From Acidobacteriota bacterium (lineage in GTDB: Bacteria; Acidobacteriota; UBA6911; JACQSX01), in the NCBI GenBank assembly GCA_016199665.1, contig JACQGG010000087.1, positions 1-11,541 of the forward strand: a stretch of 11,541 bases of DNA, written 5' to 3'. The translations under genes were made by a program, and so were the position numbers. Positions 1 through 6,117 of this stretch are shown here, one piece after another. The notes beneath the pieces are model-generated. The model made no database searches. It worked only from the letters and a program-made list of their open reading frames with translations, and was not told the DNA's origin. Within the stretch, counting starts at the first letter, position 1; each line of letters begins with the position of its first letter.

Positions 1-90
1 GTGCGGCACCCGCAAATAAGCGGCCAGCCGCTTTGCCTGCGTCCCCTTTCCGGATCCCGGCGGACCGAGCAGGATAATCACCTTGCCCAT
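1..90 (-). CDS. adk: Adenylate kinase, N-terminal fragment (runs off the window)
   Basis: Adenylate kinase interconverts ATP + AMP and 2 ADP in the cytoplasm and sets the adenylate energy charge. Only the first 30 codons are visible; the gene continues past base 1. Residues 4-8 form a hydrophobic beta-strand (VIILL), followed directly by the P-loop GPPGSGKGT at residues 9-17, whose lysine 15 would contact the ATP phosphates. GPPGSGKGT right after a short N-terminal strand is the classic start of an adenylate kinase. The ATG shares its A with the secY TAA stop (TAATG), so translation is probably coupled to secY. A purine-rich AAGGGG lies just upstream. The secY-adk order is standard for the spc operon. 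Identification is firm; lid type and total length cannot be seen. Confidence 0.95.
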   Translation of the reverse strand, partial: MGKVIILLGPPGSGKGTQAKRLAAYLRVPH

Positions 91-1505
91 TATCCCCTTC
101 GCCCCCGAATCCGACCTTTTTTCAGGAAACCGTCATAATGCCGCATGATCAGCTGGCTCTCAACCTGCTGTACCGTATCCATGGCGACACCCACGACGAT
201 CAGCAGGGAGGTTCCGCCGAAATAGAATGTCAAGCCCATACCGGTGGTGATGAAATCCAGGTTGACTCGATTCAGAAAATTGTCCAGCGTCGGACCCACC
301 AGCGGGATGGGCTGGACCTTAAACCCGGTGATCAGGAACTCCGGAAGTAGCGCCACCCCAACCAGATAAATCGCTCCCGCAAACGTCAACCGGGTCAGAA
401 TGCGATCGATGTGCTCTGAAGTGCGCTTGCCGGGACGAATGCCCGGAATAAAACCGCCATACTTTCGGATGTTGTCGGCCACTTCATCGGGATTAAAAAT
501 GATAGCCACATAGAAAAAGCAAAAGAAGATGATGCCGGTGATGTAGAACAAATTGTAGAGCGGGTATCCCTGCTGGAGCTGCTGCGTGAAGCTCTGGACC
601 CACGGCTGCTGGAAGACCAGGCCGAGCGTCGACGGAAATGCAACGATGGAAGCGGCAAAAATGACGGGAATGACCCCTCCCGAGTTGACCCGCAGCGGCA
701 AATGGGTCGACTGCCCGCCGTACATCTTGCGCCCCACGACTCGCTTGGCATACTGCACCGGGATCCGCCGCTGCCCCCGTTCTACAAACACCACGGCTGC
801 CACCACCGCGACCATCATCAGGATCAGCAGGATAATCGTGATCGGATTCATGCTTCGAGTCTGAAGACTCTGCATCAGGCTCCCGACGGCGGGAAGAAGT
901 CCCGCCACAATTCCGGCAAAGATAATCAGCGAAATTCCGTTGCCAATTCCCCGCTCGGTAATCTGCTCGCCGATCCACATGATAAAGGCCGTGCCGGTGG
1001 TCAGAGTAATCACGGTGATAAAACGAAAGGCCCAGCCCGGATGGGGAACGACCGGCGGCCCGCCGCCGCCGCTGGTTCGCTCCAGCGCGACCGCGGTGGC
1101 CAGCGACTGAACCAAGCTCAGGCCAACGGTCAGATAACGGGTGTACTGCGTGATTTTCTTCCGGCCCAGTTCACCCTCCTTGGACAGCCTTTCCAGGTAG
1201 GGCCAGACCACGGTCAGCAGTTGAAGAATAATGGACGCAGTAATATAAGGTGTGATGCCGAGGGCAAAGATACTCAGGCGGCTCAGGTTGCCGCCCGAGA
1301 ACATGTTCAGAAATCCAAAGATCGTATTGGCCTGCTGCGCAAAAAGCTGTTCCAGCGCAACCGTGTCAACTCCGGGAGTGGGAATCCAGGAACCGACGCG
1401 ATAGACCGCCAGCATGAGAAGCATGAACAGGATCCGGTTTCGCAGGTCCGGAATGTTGGCGATGTTTTTGATGCTGTCTACAATCGGGTTGACGTTGGTG
1501 CTCAT
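90..1505 (-). CDS. secY: Protein translocase subunit SecY
   Basis: SecY is the channel-forming membrane subunit of the SecYEG translocon, exporting preproteins with SecA and inserting membrane proteins co-translationally. The 471-residue product is longer than E. coli SecY (443). About ten hydrophobic segments fit the fold, near residues 24-42, 78-100, 124-142, 160-178, 188-210, 222-242, 276-296, 316-338, 370-392 and 422-442. Family motifs include IPTPG (41-45), SGGNLSRLSIFALGITPYI (70-88), ERGIGNGISLIIF (184-196), the cytoplasmic loop with KRVVGRKMYGGQSTHLPL (254-271), and FYFGGTSLLIVVGVAMD (427-443). The loop before the last helix (about 393-425) is roughly 27 residues longer than in E. coli, and a Gly/Pro-rich stretch lies at 146-157. 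The start overlaps the rplO stop (ATGA), with a strong GAGGTGAT ribosome-binding site eight to ten bases upstream inside rplO. The C-terminal tail is very basic. Confidence 0.98.
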   Translation of the reverse strand: MSTNVNPIVDSIKNIANIPDLRNRILFMLLMLAVYRVGSWIPTPGVDTVALEQLFAQQANTIFGFLNMFSGGNLSRLSIFALGITPYITASIILQLLTVVWPYLERLSKEGELGRKKITQYTRYLTVGLSLVQSLATAVALERTSGGGGPPVVPHPGWAFRFITVITLTTGTAFIMWIGEQITERGIGNGISLIIFAGIVAGLLPAVGSLMQSLQTRSMNPITIILLILMMVAVVAAVVFVERGQRRIPVQYAKRVVGRKMYGGQSTHLPLRVNSGGVIPVIFAASIVAFPSTLGLVFQQPWVQSFTQQLQQGYPLYNLFYITGIIFFCFFYVAIIFNPDEVADNIRKYGGFIPGIRPGKRTSEHIDRILTRLTFAGAIYLVGVALLPEFLITGFKVQPIPLVGPTLDNFLNRVNLDFITTGMGLTFYFGGTSLLIVVGVAMDTVQQVESQLIMRHYDGFLKKGRIRGRRG

Positions 1506-1954
1506 GCGCCGATCACCTCGAAGCTGCCGCCCGCGCCCGTGATTTTCTCCTGTGCCCCTTTGGTGAAATGGTGCGCCTTGACCGTGAGGGCGCGATCTAG
1601 TTTTCCGTTGCCGAGCACGCGCAACCCGGCGCAGTTCCTGCCGATCAGCTTTTGTTCTTTCAGGGCCTCCGGAGTGATAATGCTCCCCGCCTCGAAGCGA
1701 TTCAGCCTCTGCACGTTAATCTCGGCGTAGTCTTTCCTGAAGATATTCTTAAAACCACGCTTGGGCAAGCGCCGATACAGGGGCATCTGGCCCCCCTCAA
1801 AACCGGCGCGATGCGCATAGCCGGAACGCGACTTCTGCCCCTTGCTCCCCCGCCCGGCCGTCTTGCCCCATCCTGATCCGGGACCGCGTCCCACCCGCTT
1901 GCCTTCGCGCTTCGCCCCGCGCGGCCTTCTCAGGGAGTTCAACGATAGGGTCAT
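1502..1954 (-). CDS. rplO: 50S ribosomal protein L15 (uL15)
   Basis: L15 is a late-assembling 50S protein whose long basic N-terminal arm threads into 23S rRNA. The product has 150 residues, the usual bacterial size. The N-terminal half carries the Gly/Arg/Lys-rich arm with GRGPGSGWGKTAGRGSKGQK (22-41) and GFEGGQMPLYRRLPKRGF (51-68). The globular C-terminal part ends with FTKGAQEKI (130-138) and a GG turn before the final strand. These are standard L15 motifs, so assignment is secure. The ATG overlaps the rpmD stop by four bases (ATGA), and a GGAG lies eight to nine bases upstream. The stop overlaps the secY start in the same way, so rpmD, rplO and secY form a translationally coupled chain. 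Confidence 0.98.
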   Translation of the reverse strand: MTLSLNSLRRPRGAKREGKRVGRGPGSGWGKTAGRGSKGQKSRSGYAHRAGFEGGQMPLYRRLPKRGFKNIFRKDYAEINVQRLNRFEAGSIITPEALKEQKLIGRNCAGLRVLGNGKLDRALTVKAHHFTKGAQEKITGAGGSFEVIGA

Positions 1955-2166
1955 GCTTCCGACTCCAAAATGGCCACCAGGTGCGGAACCTTCCGGACCA
2001 TACCGCGAATCTGCGGCGTATCGGGACGCTCAACCACTTGCTGCAGCCGGGACAAGCCCAGTCCTCGGACGGTTTCCTTCTGACTTCGGCTAAAGCCGAT
2101 GGAACTCCGGACATACTGGATGCGGACGGTCGCGCCCGAGATCTTCGGCTTCTTCTTTCTAGACAT
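1951..2166 (-). CDS. rpmD: 50S ribosomal protein L30 (uL30)
   Basis: L30 is a small 50S protein that binds 23S rRNA. The 71-residue product is slightly longer than the roughly 60-residue bacterial norm because of a basic leader (SRKKKPKISG). The core is typical: VRIQYVRSSIGFSRSQKETV (14-33), then a GLGL turn (35-38), and GMVRKVPHLV (55-64). The start codon lies inside the end of rpsE, giving an eight-base overlap in a different frame. A GGAGG sits six bases upstream within rpsE, supporting this start despite the overlap. The stop overlaps the rplO ATG. L30 is missing from some bacterial lineages, so its presence is a mild taxonomic marker. Confidence 0.97.
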   Translation of the reverse strand: MSRKKKPKISGATVRIQYVRSSIGFSRSQKETVRGLGLSRLQQVVERPDTPQIRGMVRKVPHLVAILESEA

Positions 2167-2671
2167 TGACTTCCTCCGTCAGCGGGGCCTCCTCGGGCTG
2201 GGAACCCCGGGGTCTCTTCAAAGCGCGCAGCGCCTCGAAGGCCGCCTTGACCACGTTGTGGGGATTGGCTGAACCCAGCGACTTGGTGACCACGTTGCTG
2301 ATGCCCGCCGATTGCACAACTGCGCGCACCGGCCCGCCGGCGATGACTCCGGTTCCCTCCTTGGCAGGTTTCAACAGCACGCGGCCGGCGCCGTAGCGCC
2401 CCAGCACGGCATGGGGAATTGTCGATCCGGTACGCGGCACGGTCATCAGGTTTTTCTTGGCTCGTTCGATCGCCTTGCGAATCGCCTGCGGAACTTCTTT
2501 GGCCTTGCCCGAGCCGAATCCGATGTGCCCGTTGCGGTCCCCCACCACCACCAGGGCGCTAAAGCTCAGATTCTTCCCTCCCTTGACCACCTTGGTAACG
2601 CGGTTAATGGCGACCACCTGATCCTTCAGGTCCAGTGAATTTGGATCAATCCTTTCCAAGCGCCCTCCCAT
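2159..2671 (-). CDS. rpsE: 30S ribosomal protein S5 (uS5)
   Basis: S5 lies on the solvent side of the 30S near the mRNA entry site and affects decoding accuracy. The 170-residue product matches the family length. The double-stranded RNA-binding-like N-terminal domain has INRVTKVVKGGKNLSFSALV (22-41) and GDRNGHIGFGSGKAKEVPQA (44-63). The C-terminal domain has PAKEGTGVIAGGPVRAV (102-118) and GSANPHNVVKA (133-143). An acidic tail of about 15 residues follows. The ATG shares one base with the rplR stop (TGATG). The upstream bases (GGTTTAAAATTC) hold no convincing Shine-Dalgarno motif, so initiation probably relies on terminating ribosomes from rplR. The 3' end overlaps rpmD by eight bases. Confidence 0.98.
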   Translation of the reverse strand: MGGRLERIDPNSLDLKDQVVAINRVTKVVKGGKNLSFSALVVVGDRNGHIGFGSGKAKEVPQAIRKAIERAKKNLMTVPRTGSTIPHAVLGRYGAGRVLLKPAKEGTGVIAGGPVRAVVQSAGISNVVTKSLGSANPHNVVKAAFEALRALKRPRGSQPEEAPLTEEVNV

Positions 2672-3039
2672 CAGAATTTTAAACCGGCCTCGCGCGCCGC
2701 TTCCGCCAGCGCCCGGATCCTCCCATGATAGATGTAGCCGCTTCGGTCAAAGACAACGCTCTCGATCCCTTTGGCTTTTGCGCGCTCGGCAATCTGTCGG
2801 CCGACCGTCTTGGCGGCTGCCACATTGCCTCCATGGCGGGCGGAAGTCCGTCCCTCCTTATCCAGCGTTGAGGCAGCCGCAAGAGTGCAGCCCGCCCTGT
2901 CATCCACCAACTGCACATAGATGTGATTCAGACTGCGATAAACGCTCAAGCGCGGGCGCTCCGCCGTACCTGTCAGTTTTCTGCGAATGCGCAGGTGGAT
3001 CTTCTTGCGTTGTCTGTTGGGATTGTGCGTCCGGAACAC
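2671..3039 (-). CDS. rplR: 50S ribosomal protein L18 (uL18), GTG start
   Basis: L18 binds 5S rRNA and, with L5 and L25-type proteins, anchors it in the central protuberance. The 122-residue product is of normal length. It starts with a basic tail (residues 7-22), then RIRRKLTGTAERPRLSVYRS (17-36) and HIYVQLVDD (39-47). The C-terminal part has FDRSGYIYHGR (97-107) and an alanine-rich final helix ending EAGLKF. The start is GTG, three bases after the rplF stop. No ATG occurs in the right place to give the normal N-terminus, and a GGGAG lies about ten bases upstream, inside the 3' end of rplF. The stop overlaps the rpsE start by one base. Confidence 0.97.
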   Translation of the reverse strand: MFRTHNPNRQRKKIHLRIRRKLTGTAERPRLSVYRSLNHIYVQLVDDRAGCTLAAASTLDKEGRTSARHGGNVAAAKTVGRQIAERAKAKGIESVVFDRSGYIYHGRIRALAEAAREAGLKF

Positions 3040-3042
3040 GTC

Positions 3043-3603
3043 CTAGGCTCCCTTCTTTCCAACCTTCAGCTTGATCTGCTCGCCCACATAGCGCACCCCT
3101 TTGCCTTTGTAAGGATCGGGGTTCCGCAAGGAACGAATGTCGGCAGCCACCTGACCCACTTTCTGCCGGTCGCTTCCTTCCACGATGAGCGTGCCCACGT
3201 AGTTCTGGATCGGCCTGGCTACCTTCTCCACGGTGATCGTGATGCCTCTTGGAACAGGATACTCAATCGGATGGGAATACCCCAGCGAAAGCAGCACCGC
3301 ATCCTTCTTGACGTCTGCTTTGAACCCAATGCCGACAATATCCAGCTCGCGCTTGAAACCTTGCGTCACCCCGGTCACGGCGTTGGCCAGCAGGCTGCGC
3401 ACCAGGCCGTGCAACGCCATCTGGCTCTTGCTGTTGTTGGAGCGCTCCGCCTGCAACCGGCCATTCTCAACGGCGCATCGAATGCCATAGGGAAGCGGTG
3501 TGGTGAGCGTTCCTTTGGGCCCCTGCACTTCGACCGTGGTCTTGGTGACATTCACCTTCACGTCCTTCGGCAGCGGGATTGGTTTTTTTCCAACTCTGGA
3601 CAT
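3043..3603 (-). CDS. rplF: 50S ribosomal protein L6 (uL6)
   Basis: L6 binds 23S rRNA near the sarcin-ricin loop, at the base of the L7/L12 stalk. The 186-residue product fits the family. It begins with the invariant MSRVGKKPIPLP (1-12) and VQGPKGTL (26-33). The first domain continues to HGLVRSLLANAVTGVTQGF (65-83). The second, duplicated domain carries GYSHPIEYPVP (108-118) and ends in NPDPYKGKGVRY (161-172) and a basic KLKVGKKGA tail. The usual bacterial reading of the last motif is KPEPYKGKG; the NPD variant is a mild lineage hint. It lies 24 bases after rpsH with no strong Shine-Dalgarno motif: a GGGGAAAGG run is about 12 bases from the ATG. Confidence 0.98.
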   Translation of the reverse strand: MSRVGKKPIPLPKDVKVNVTKTTVEVQGPKGTLTTPLPYGIRCAVENGRLQAERSNNSKSQMALHGLVRSLLANAVTGVTQGFKRELDIVGIGFKADVKKDAVLLSLGYSHPIEYPVPRGITITVEKVARPIQNYVGTLIVEGSDRQKVGQVAADIRSLRNPDPYKGKGVRYVGEQIKLKVGKKGA

Positions 3604-3627
3604 AGGGTACGAAAGCCTTTCCCCGGA

Positions 3628-4029
3628 TCAGTAAATATTACACAGAATCTCGCCGCCCAGCCCTTCCTCGATGGCGCGCGCGCCCGTCATCAGGCCGCGC
3701 GACGTCGAGATGATGCTGATGCCCAGCCCGTTGAGCACCGGCGAGATGCTTTTCTTTTTCAGATAGACGCGGCATCCGGGACGACTGATTCGCTGCAGCG
3801 AGGTGATCGCGCAATTTCCTTCGCTGTCGTACTTCAATGCCACCGAGACGCTCTCCACCTCCCCGCCCGCCTGAGACAGCTTGTAACCGCCGATCAGGTC
3901 CTGCTCCCGCAGGATCCTCAGGACTTCAAGCTTCATCCGGCTGGCCGGAAGTTCAACGGCGGCATGCCTGGAACGGATCGCGTTTCGAATCCGCGTCAGC
4001 AGATCGGCAATAGGATCAGTTACGCTCAT
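3628..4029 (-). CDS. rpsH: 30S ribosomal protein S8 (uS8)
   Basis: S8 binds the central domain of 16S rRNA (helix 21 region) as a primary assembly protein. In E. coli it also represses the spc operon by binding its mRNA around the rplE start. The 133-residue product has the expected DPIADLLTRIRNA start (5-17), ISRPGCRVY (81-89), GISIISTSRGLMT (103-115) and the C-terminal GGEILCNIY (125-133). It follows the unusually long 141-base spacer after rpsN, so it is less tightly coupled than its neighbours. It has a clear AGGAG six bases before the ATG. A second TTAGGAG lies 13 bases further upstream. Confidence 0.98.
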   Translation of the reverse strand: MSVTDPIADLLTRIRNAIRSRHAAVELPASRMKLEVLRILREQDLIGGYKLSQAGGEVESVSVALKYDSEGNCAITSLQRISRPGCRVYLKKKSISPVLNGLGISIISTSRGLMTGARAIEEGLGGEILCNIY

Positions 4030-4170
4030 CCTCGACTCCTAACTTCTTCTCCTAAACCCCCGGGGCGCCGCCACCCTCCGGACAGTCGCGGGCGCCGGCT
4101 CAATCCCCCCGGGTCAATAACAGCAACAGCCGCGCCGCCGGAGGGTTCCCCCCGGCGCGCCTTGTGCGGC
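4030..4170 (-). promoter_or_regulatory. Structured GC-rich rpsN-rpsH spacer, possible regulatory element
   Basis: This is the longest non-coding stretch in the window (141 bases); I see no open reading frame of note in it. On the transcript strand a stem can form soon after the rpsN stop: 4156-4148 pairs with 4137-4145 (nine pairs, one G-U). Its apparent loop is only two bases, so the innermost pair would open. The strand 4138-4146 is also an exact nine-base reverse complement of 4073-4081, so a long-range pairing would compete with the local stem. CCCCGGGG at 4058-4065 is palindromic. No T-run follows any stem, which argues against an intrinsic terminator. Function is inferred only; drift or a REP-like remnant is equally possible. 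Confidence 0.4.
4036..4055 (-). promoter_or_regulatory. Doubled Shine-Dalgarno motif before rpsH
   Basis: TTAGGAG occurs twice on the transcript strand, at 4036-4042 and 4049-4055, with a 13-base period separated by AAGAAG. The proximal AGGAG (4036-4040) is six bases from the rpsH ATG and is the working site. The distal copy is 19 bases away, too far for normal initiation from the same start codon. It could act as a standby ribosome site or be a chance purine-rich duplication. Confidence 0.55.
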
Positions 4171-4356
4171 TTACCAACTTGCCTTAATCACGCCCGGAAT
4201 CTCCCCCATCAGCGACAGCATCCGGAAGCAGATGCGGCAAAGTTCAAATCGGCGGAGATAGCCGCGCGGGCGGCCGCAACGCTTGCAACGGTGGTACTGG
4301 CGAGAGGAAAACTTCGGTTTTCGCTTCGCCTTCACGATCATTGACGTTTTTGCCAT
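4171..4356 (-). CDS. rpsN: 30S ribosomal protein S14, zinc-binding type (uS14)
   Basis: S14 is a late-assembling protein of the 30S head. This is the short 61-residue zinc form, as opposed to the roughly 100-residue zinc-free form of E. coli. Cysteines 24, 27, 40 and 43 make two CxxC pairs (CKRC and CRIC) that should bind one zinc ion. The rest of the family signature is present: KFSSRQYHRC (15-24), CGRPRGYLRRF (27-37) and the C-terminal GEIPGVIKASW (51-61). It starts nine bases after rplE, with only a weak purine-rich site (GGTAGAAAG). Some bacteria with this form also hold a zinc-free paralogue elsewhere, induced when zinc is scarce; nothing in this window bears on that. Confidence 0.98.
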   Translation of the reverse strand: MAKTSMIVKAKRKPKFSSRQYHRCKRCGRPRGYLRRFELCRICFRMLSLMGEIPGVIKASW

Positions 4357-4365
4357 GCCGGCTTT

Positions 4366-4917
4366 CTACCCCTGTGACCGCTTGACAAACGGCATCCCGA
4401 ACTGAGCCAGCAATTCCCGGCCCTCTTCGTCCGTCCGAGCCGTGGTCACGATGGTCACATTCATGCCGCGGATTTTCTCAGCCTTGCCGATGTCCACTTC
4501 CCGAAAGATCAACTGGTCCTTCAATCCCAGCGTGTAGTTGCCCCGGCCGTCAAACGACCGGGTGGAGACACCGCGGAAGTCCCGCACCTGCGGCAGCGCG
4601 ATACTGATCAGCCGGTCCAGGAACTCGTACATACGCTCTCCCCGCAGAGTCACCATGCAGCCAATCGGCATGCCCTTTCGCAGTTTGAAGGCCGCGATGG
4701 CCTTCTTGGCCTTGGTGATCACGGGCTTCTGTCCGCTGATCGCCATCAACTCCTCGGCCGCGCCGTCGAGCAATTTTGCGTTTTGAATCGCCTCTCCCAG
4801 TCCAATATTGATCACGATCTTTTCCAGCCTCGGAACCGCCATGGGGCTGGTGTACTCAAACCGCTTGACCAGCGACGGCATGACTTCTGTCCGGTAGCGT
4901 TCTCTCAGCCTGCTCAT
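4366..4917 (-). CDS. rplE: 50S ribosomal protein L5 (uL5)
   Basis: L5 binds 5S rRNA and 23S helix 84 in the central protuberance and contacts P-site tRNA and S13. The 183-residue product starts MSRLRERYRTEV, aligning with the known L5 N-terminus. The open frame extends 56 codons further upstream, but that part lies over rplX and does not resemble L5, so the ATG at 4917 is chosen. Motifs: PRLEKIVINIGLGEA (29-43), GQKP (62-65), RKGMPIGCMVTLRG (80-93), RDFRG (112-116), FDGRGNY (122-128) and GMNVTIVTTART (151-162). The spacer after rplX is 19 bases with a weak AGGCGCGAAAAG site. This junction is where S8 represses the spc operon in E. coli, but I could not see a clear helix-21 mimic here. Confidence 0.97.
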   Translation of the reverse strand: MSRLRERYRTEVMPSLVKRFEYTSPMAVPRLEKIVINIGLGEAIQNAKLLDGAAEELMAISGQKPVITKAKKAIAAFKLRKGMPIGCMVTLRGERMYEFLDRLISIALPQVRDFRGVSTRSFDGRGNYTLGLKDQLIFREVDIGKAEKIRGMNVTIVTTARTDEEGRELLAQFGMPFVKRSQG

Positions 4918-4936
4918 AACTTTTCGCGCCTGCGGC

Positions 4937-5263
4937 TCATTTGTCCAGCGCCGCCTGGCATTTCCTGCAAATTCGCACTTTGCGCCCGTCCTGAAGCCGC
5001 TGGAACCCGATCCGGGTCCGCTTGCCGCAGGAACGACAGACCACCTGCACGTTGGAGAGGTGGAGCGCGCTCTCCTTTTCCACAACTCCCCCCTTCAGGT
5101 TCTTTTGCGGATTGGGCCGCGTGTGGCGCTTCACGAAATTCACGTTTTCGACGATGACCTTCCCCTCCGCCGGGAAGACCCGCAATACGCGGCCGGTCTT
5201 GCCGCGATCTTTTCCGCTCAGCACGAAAACCTGATCTTCCTTCTTTACATGCAGCCGGGACAT
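4937..5263 (-). CDS. rplX: 50S ribosomal protein L24 (uL24), with CxxC pairs
   Basis: L24 is one of the first proteins to bind 23S rRNA and an initiator of 50S assembly. The 108-residue product has a KOW domain at the N-terminus: VKKEDQVFVLSGKDRGKTG (6-24), then GKVIVENVNFVKRHTRPNP (34-52). The C-terminal part carries two CxxC pairs, cysteines 76/79 and 99/102, suggesting a small zinc ribbon of the type found in many non-proteobacterial L24 proteins. It begins one base after the rplN stop, with a GAGGT site eight to nine bases upstream inside rplN. Together with the zinc-type S14, this cluster encodes at least two zinc-dependent ribosomal proteins. Confidence 0.98.
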   Translation of the reverse strand: MSRLHVKKEDQVFVLSGKDRGKTGRVLRVFPAEGKVIVENVNFVKRHTRPNPQKNLKGGVVEKESALHLSNVQVVCRSCGKRTRIGFQRLQDGRKVRICRKCQAALDK

Positions 5264-5264
5264 G

Positions 5265-5633
5265 TCACAAAACCTCGGGTGCGAGCGAAACGATCTTCAT
5301 AAACTGGCGATCCCTCAATTCTCGAGCCACCGGGCCAAACACCCGCGTGCCGATCGGTTCTCTCGCTTCGTTGATCAGCACGGCGGCATTCTCATCGAAC
5401 TTGATGTAGGTCCCGTCCTTGCGGTGCATTTCTTTCCGGGTCCGCACAATGACCGCCCTGACCACGGTTCCCTTCTTGATCGTTCCCTCCGGGCTGGCTT
5501 CCTTGACGGAAGCGGTGACGATATCTCCGATCCTGGCAATGCGCCCAGTCGATCCGCCCAGGGGCAGGATGCAGGCAATCCGCTTGGCGCCCGAATTGTC
5601 CGCCACCTCCAGCATGGTCCGCATTTGAATCAT
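5265..5633 (-). CDS. rplN: 50S ribosomal protein L14 (uL14)
   Basis: L14 sits at the subunit interface, forms an intersubunit bridge with 16S rRNA, and is the docking site of the silencing factor RsfS. The 122 residues match the near-invariant family length. Motifs: MIQMRTMLEVADNSGAKRI (1-19), GDIVTASVKEA (36-46), VIVRTRKE (61-68) and NEAREPIGTRVFGPVARELR (88-107). The start lies six bases after the rpsQ stop, whose TAGGGTG supplies a modest ribosome-binding site. The stop is one base before the rplX start. Confidence 0.98.
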   Translation of the reverse strand: MIQMRTMLEVADNSGAKRIACILPLGGSTGRIARIGDIVTASVKEASPEGTIKKGTVVRAVIVRTRKEMHRKDGTYIKFDENAAVLINEAREPIGTRVFGPVARELRDRQFMKIVSLAPEVL

Positions 5634-5639
5634 GACACC

Positions 5640-5915
5640 CTACTCCGTCGCCCGGGACAGGATCTCGCGCACGATCCAACGCTTCCGCCGGCTGAGGGGC
5701 CGAGTCTCTTGGATCTCGACCCGGTCGCCCACCTTGCACTTGTTTTCTTCATCGTGCGCCATGAACTTATGGGTGCGCCGCACAAACTTCTTGTACAAAG
5801 AGTGGGGAACCCGACGACTGACCGCGACCACGACCGACTTTTTCATGGCGTTACTGACAACCACGCCGACCTTCCGGTTGCGCGGCCTGCGTTGGTTCGC
5901 CTTAAGCTCTTCCAT
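5640..5915 (-). CDS. rpsQ: 30S ribosomal protein S17 (uS17)
   Basis: S17 is a primary binder of the 16S 5' domain with an OB fold. The 91-residue product includes KVGVVVSNAMKKSVVV (15-30), HSLYKKFVRRTHKFMAHDE (38-56) and the signature GDRVEIQETRPLSRRKRW (63-80). Its first five codons lie inside the 3' end of rpmC (14-base overlap in another frame). A GAGAGGG purine run directly upstream supports the ATG at 5915. A downstream start would remove the basic N-terminal extension, which varies in this family, but no later in-frame ATG exists before residue 24, inside the core. Confidence 0.97.
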   Translation of the reverse strand: MEELKANQRRPRNRKVGVVVSNAMKKSVVVAVSRRVPHSLYKKFVRRTHKFMAHDEENKCKVGDRVEIQETRPLSRRKRWIVREILSRATE

Positions 5916-6108
5916 GTCCCTCTCTCATCTTTTCCGACAGGATTGTCTTGACGCGCGCAATATCCTTCCGCACCGAATCAATCTTCGAAAACTTCTCCAG
6001 CTGCCCCGTAGCCTTGCGAAATCGCAACCGAAAGAGCTCATCGGACAGCGTCAGCTCCTCCGCCCGCAGTTCCTCCATGGACATCTCACGCAGTTTTGCC
6101 GGCTTCAT
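5902..6108 (-). CDS. rpmC: 50S ribosomal protein L29 (uL29)
   Basis: L29 lies near the exit of the peptide tunnel, next to L23, where signal recognition particle and trigger factor dock. The 68-residue product is a typical two-helix hairpin: MKPAKLREMSMEELRAE, the hallmark LFRLRFRKATGQLE (25-38), then DSVRKDIARVKTILSEK (44-60). It begins nine bases after rplP; the stop codon and spacer give TAGGGAAC as a good ribosome-binding site. Its last codons overlap the start of rpsQ by 14 bases, the largest overlap in the cluster. Confidence 0.97.
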   Translation of the reverse strand: MKPAKLREMSMEELRAEELTLSDELFRLRFRKATGQLEKFSKIDSVRKDIARVKTILSEKMREGHGRA

Positions 6109-6117
6109 CGTCGTTCC

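Noticed and set aside
702..1730. 342-codon open frame on the plus strand
   Set aside because: Antisense shadow of secY and rplO; low-complexity hydrophilic translation with no domain signature.
4137..4156. Strong hairpin soon after rpsN, considered as an intrinsic terminator
   Set aside because: No run of T follows on the transcript strand, and essential co-transcribed genes lie just downstream. It is kept only as a possible regulatory structure.
2923..4344. 473-codon open frame on the plus strand
   Set aside because: It runs antisense across rplR, rplF, rpsH and part of rpsN, resembles no protein family I know, and crosses several real genes. Long antisense frames are expected in GC-rich coding DNA.
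4900..4940. S8-binding repressor site at the rplX-rplE junction, as in E. coli
   Set aside because: The spacer is only 19 bases and I could not fold a convincing mimic of 16S helix 21 by eye; a covariance search would be needed.
4918..5085. Longer N-terminus of L5 starting at 5085
   Set aside because: The extra 56 residues overlap rplX out of frame and have no similarity to L5, whereas MSRLRERY aligns with the family start.
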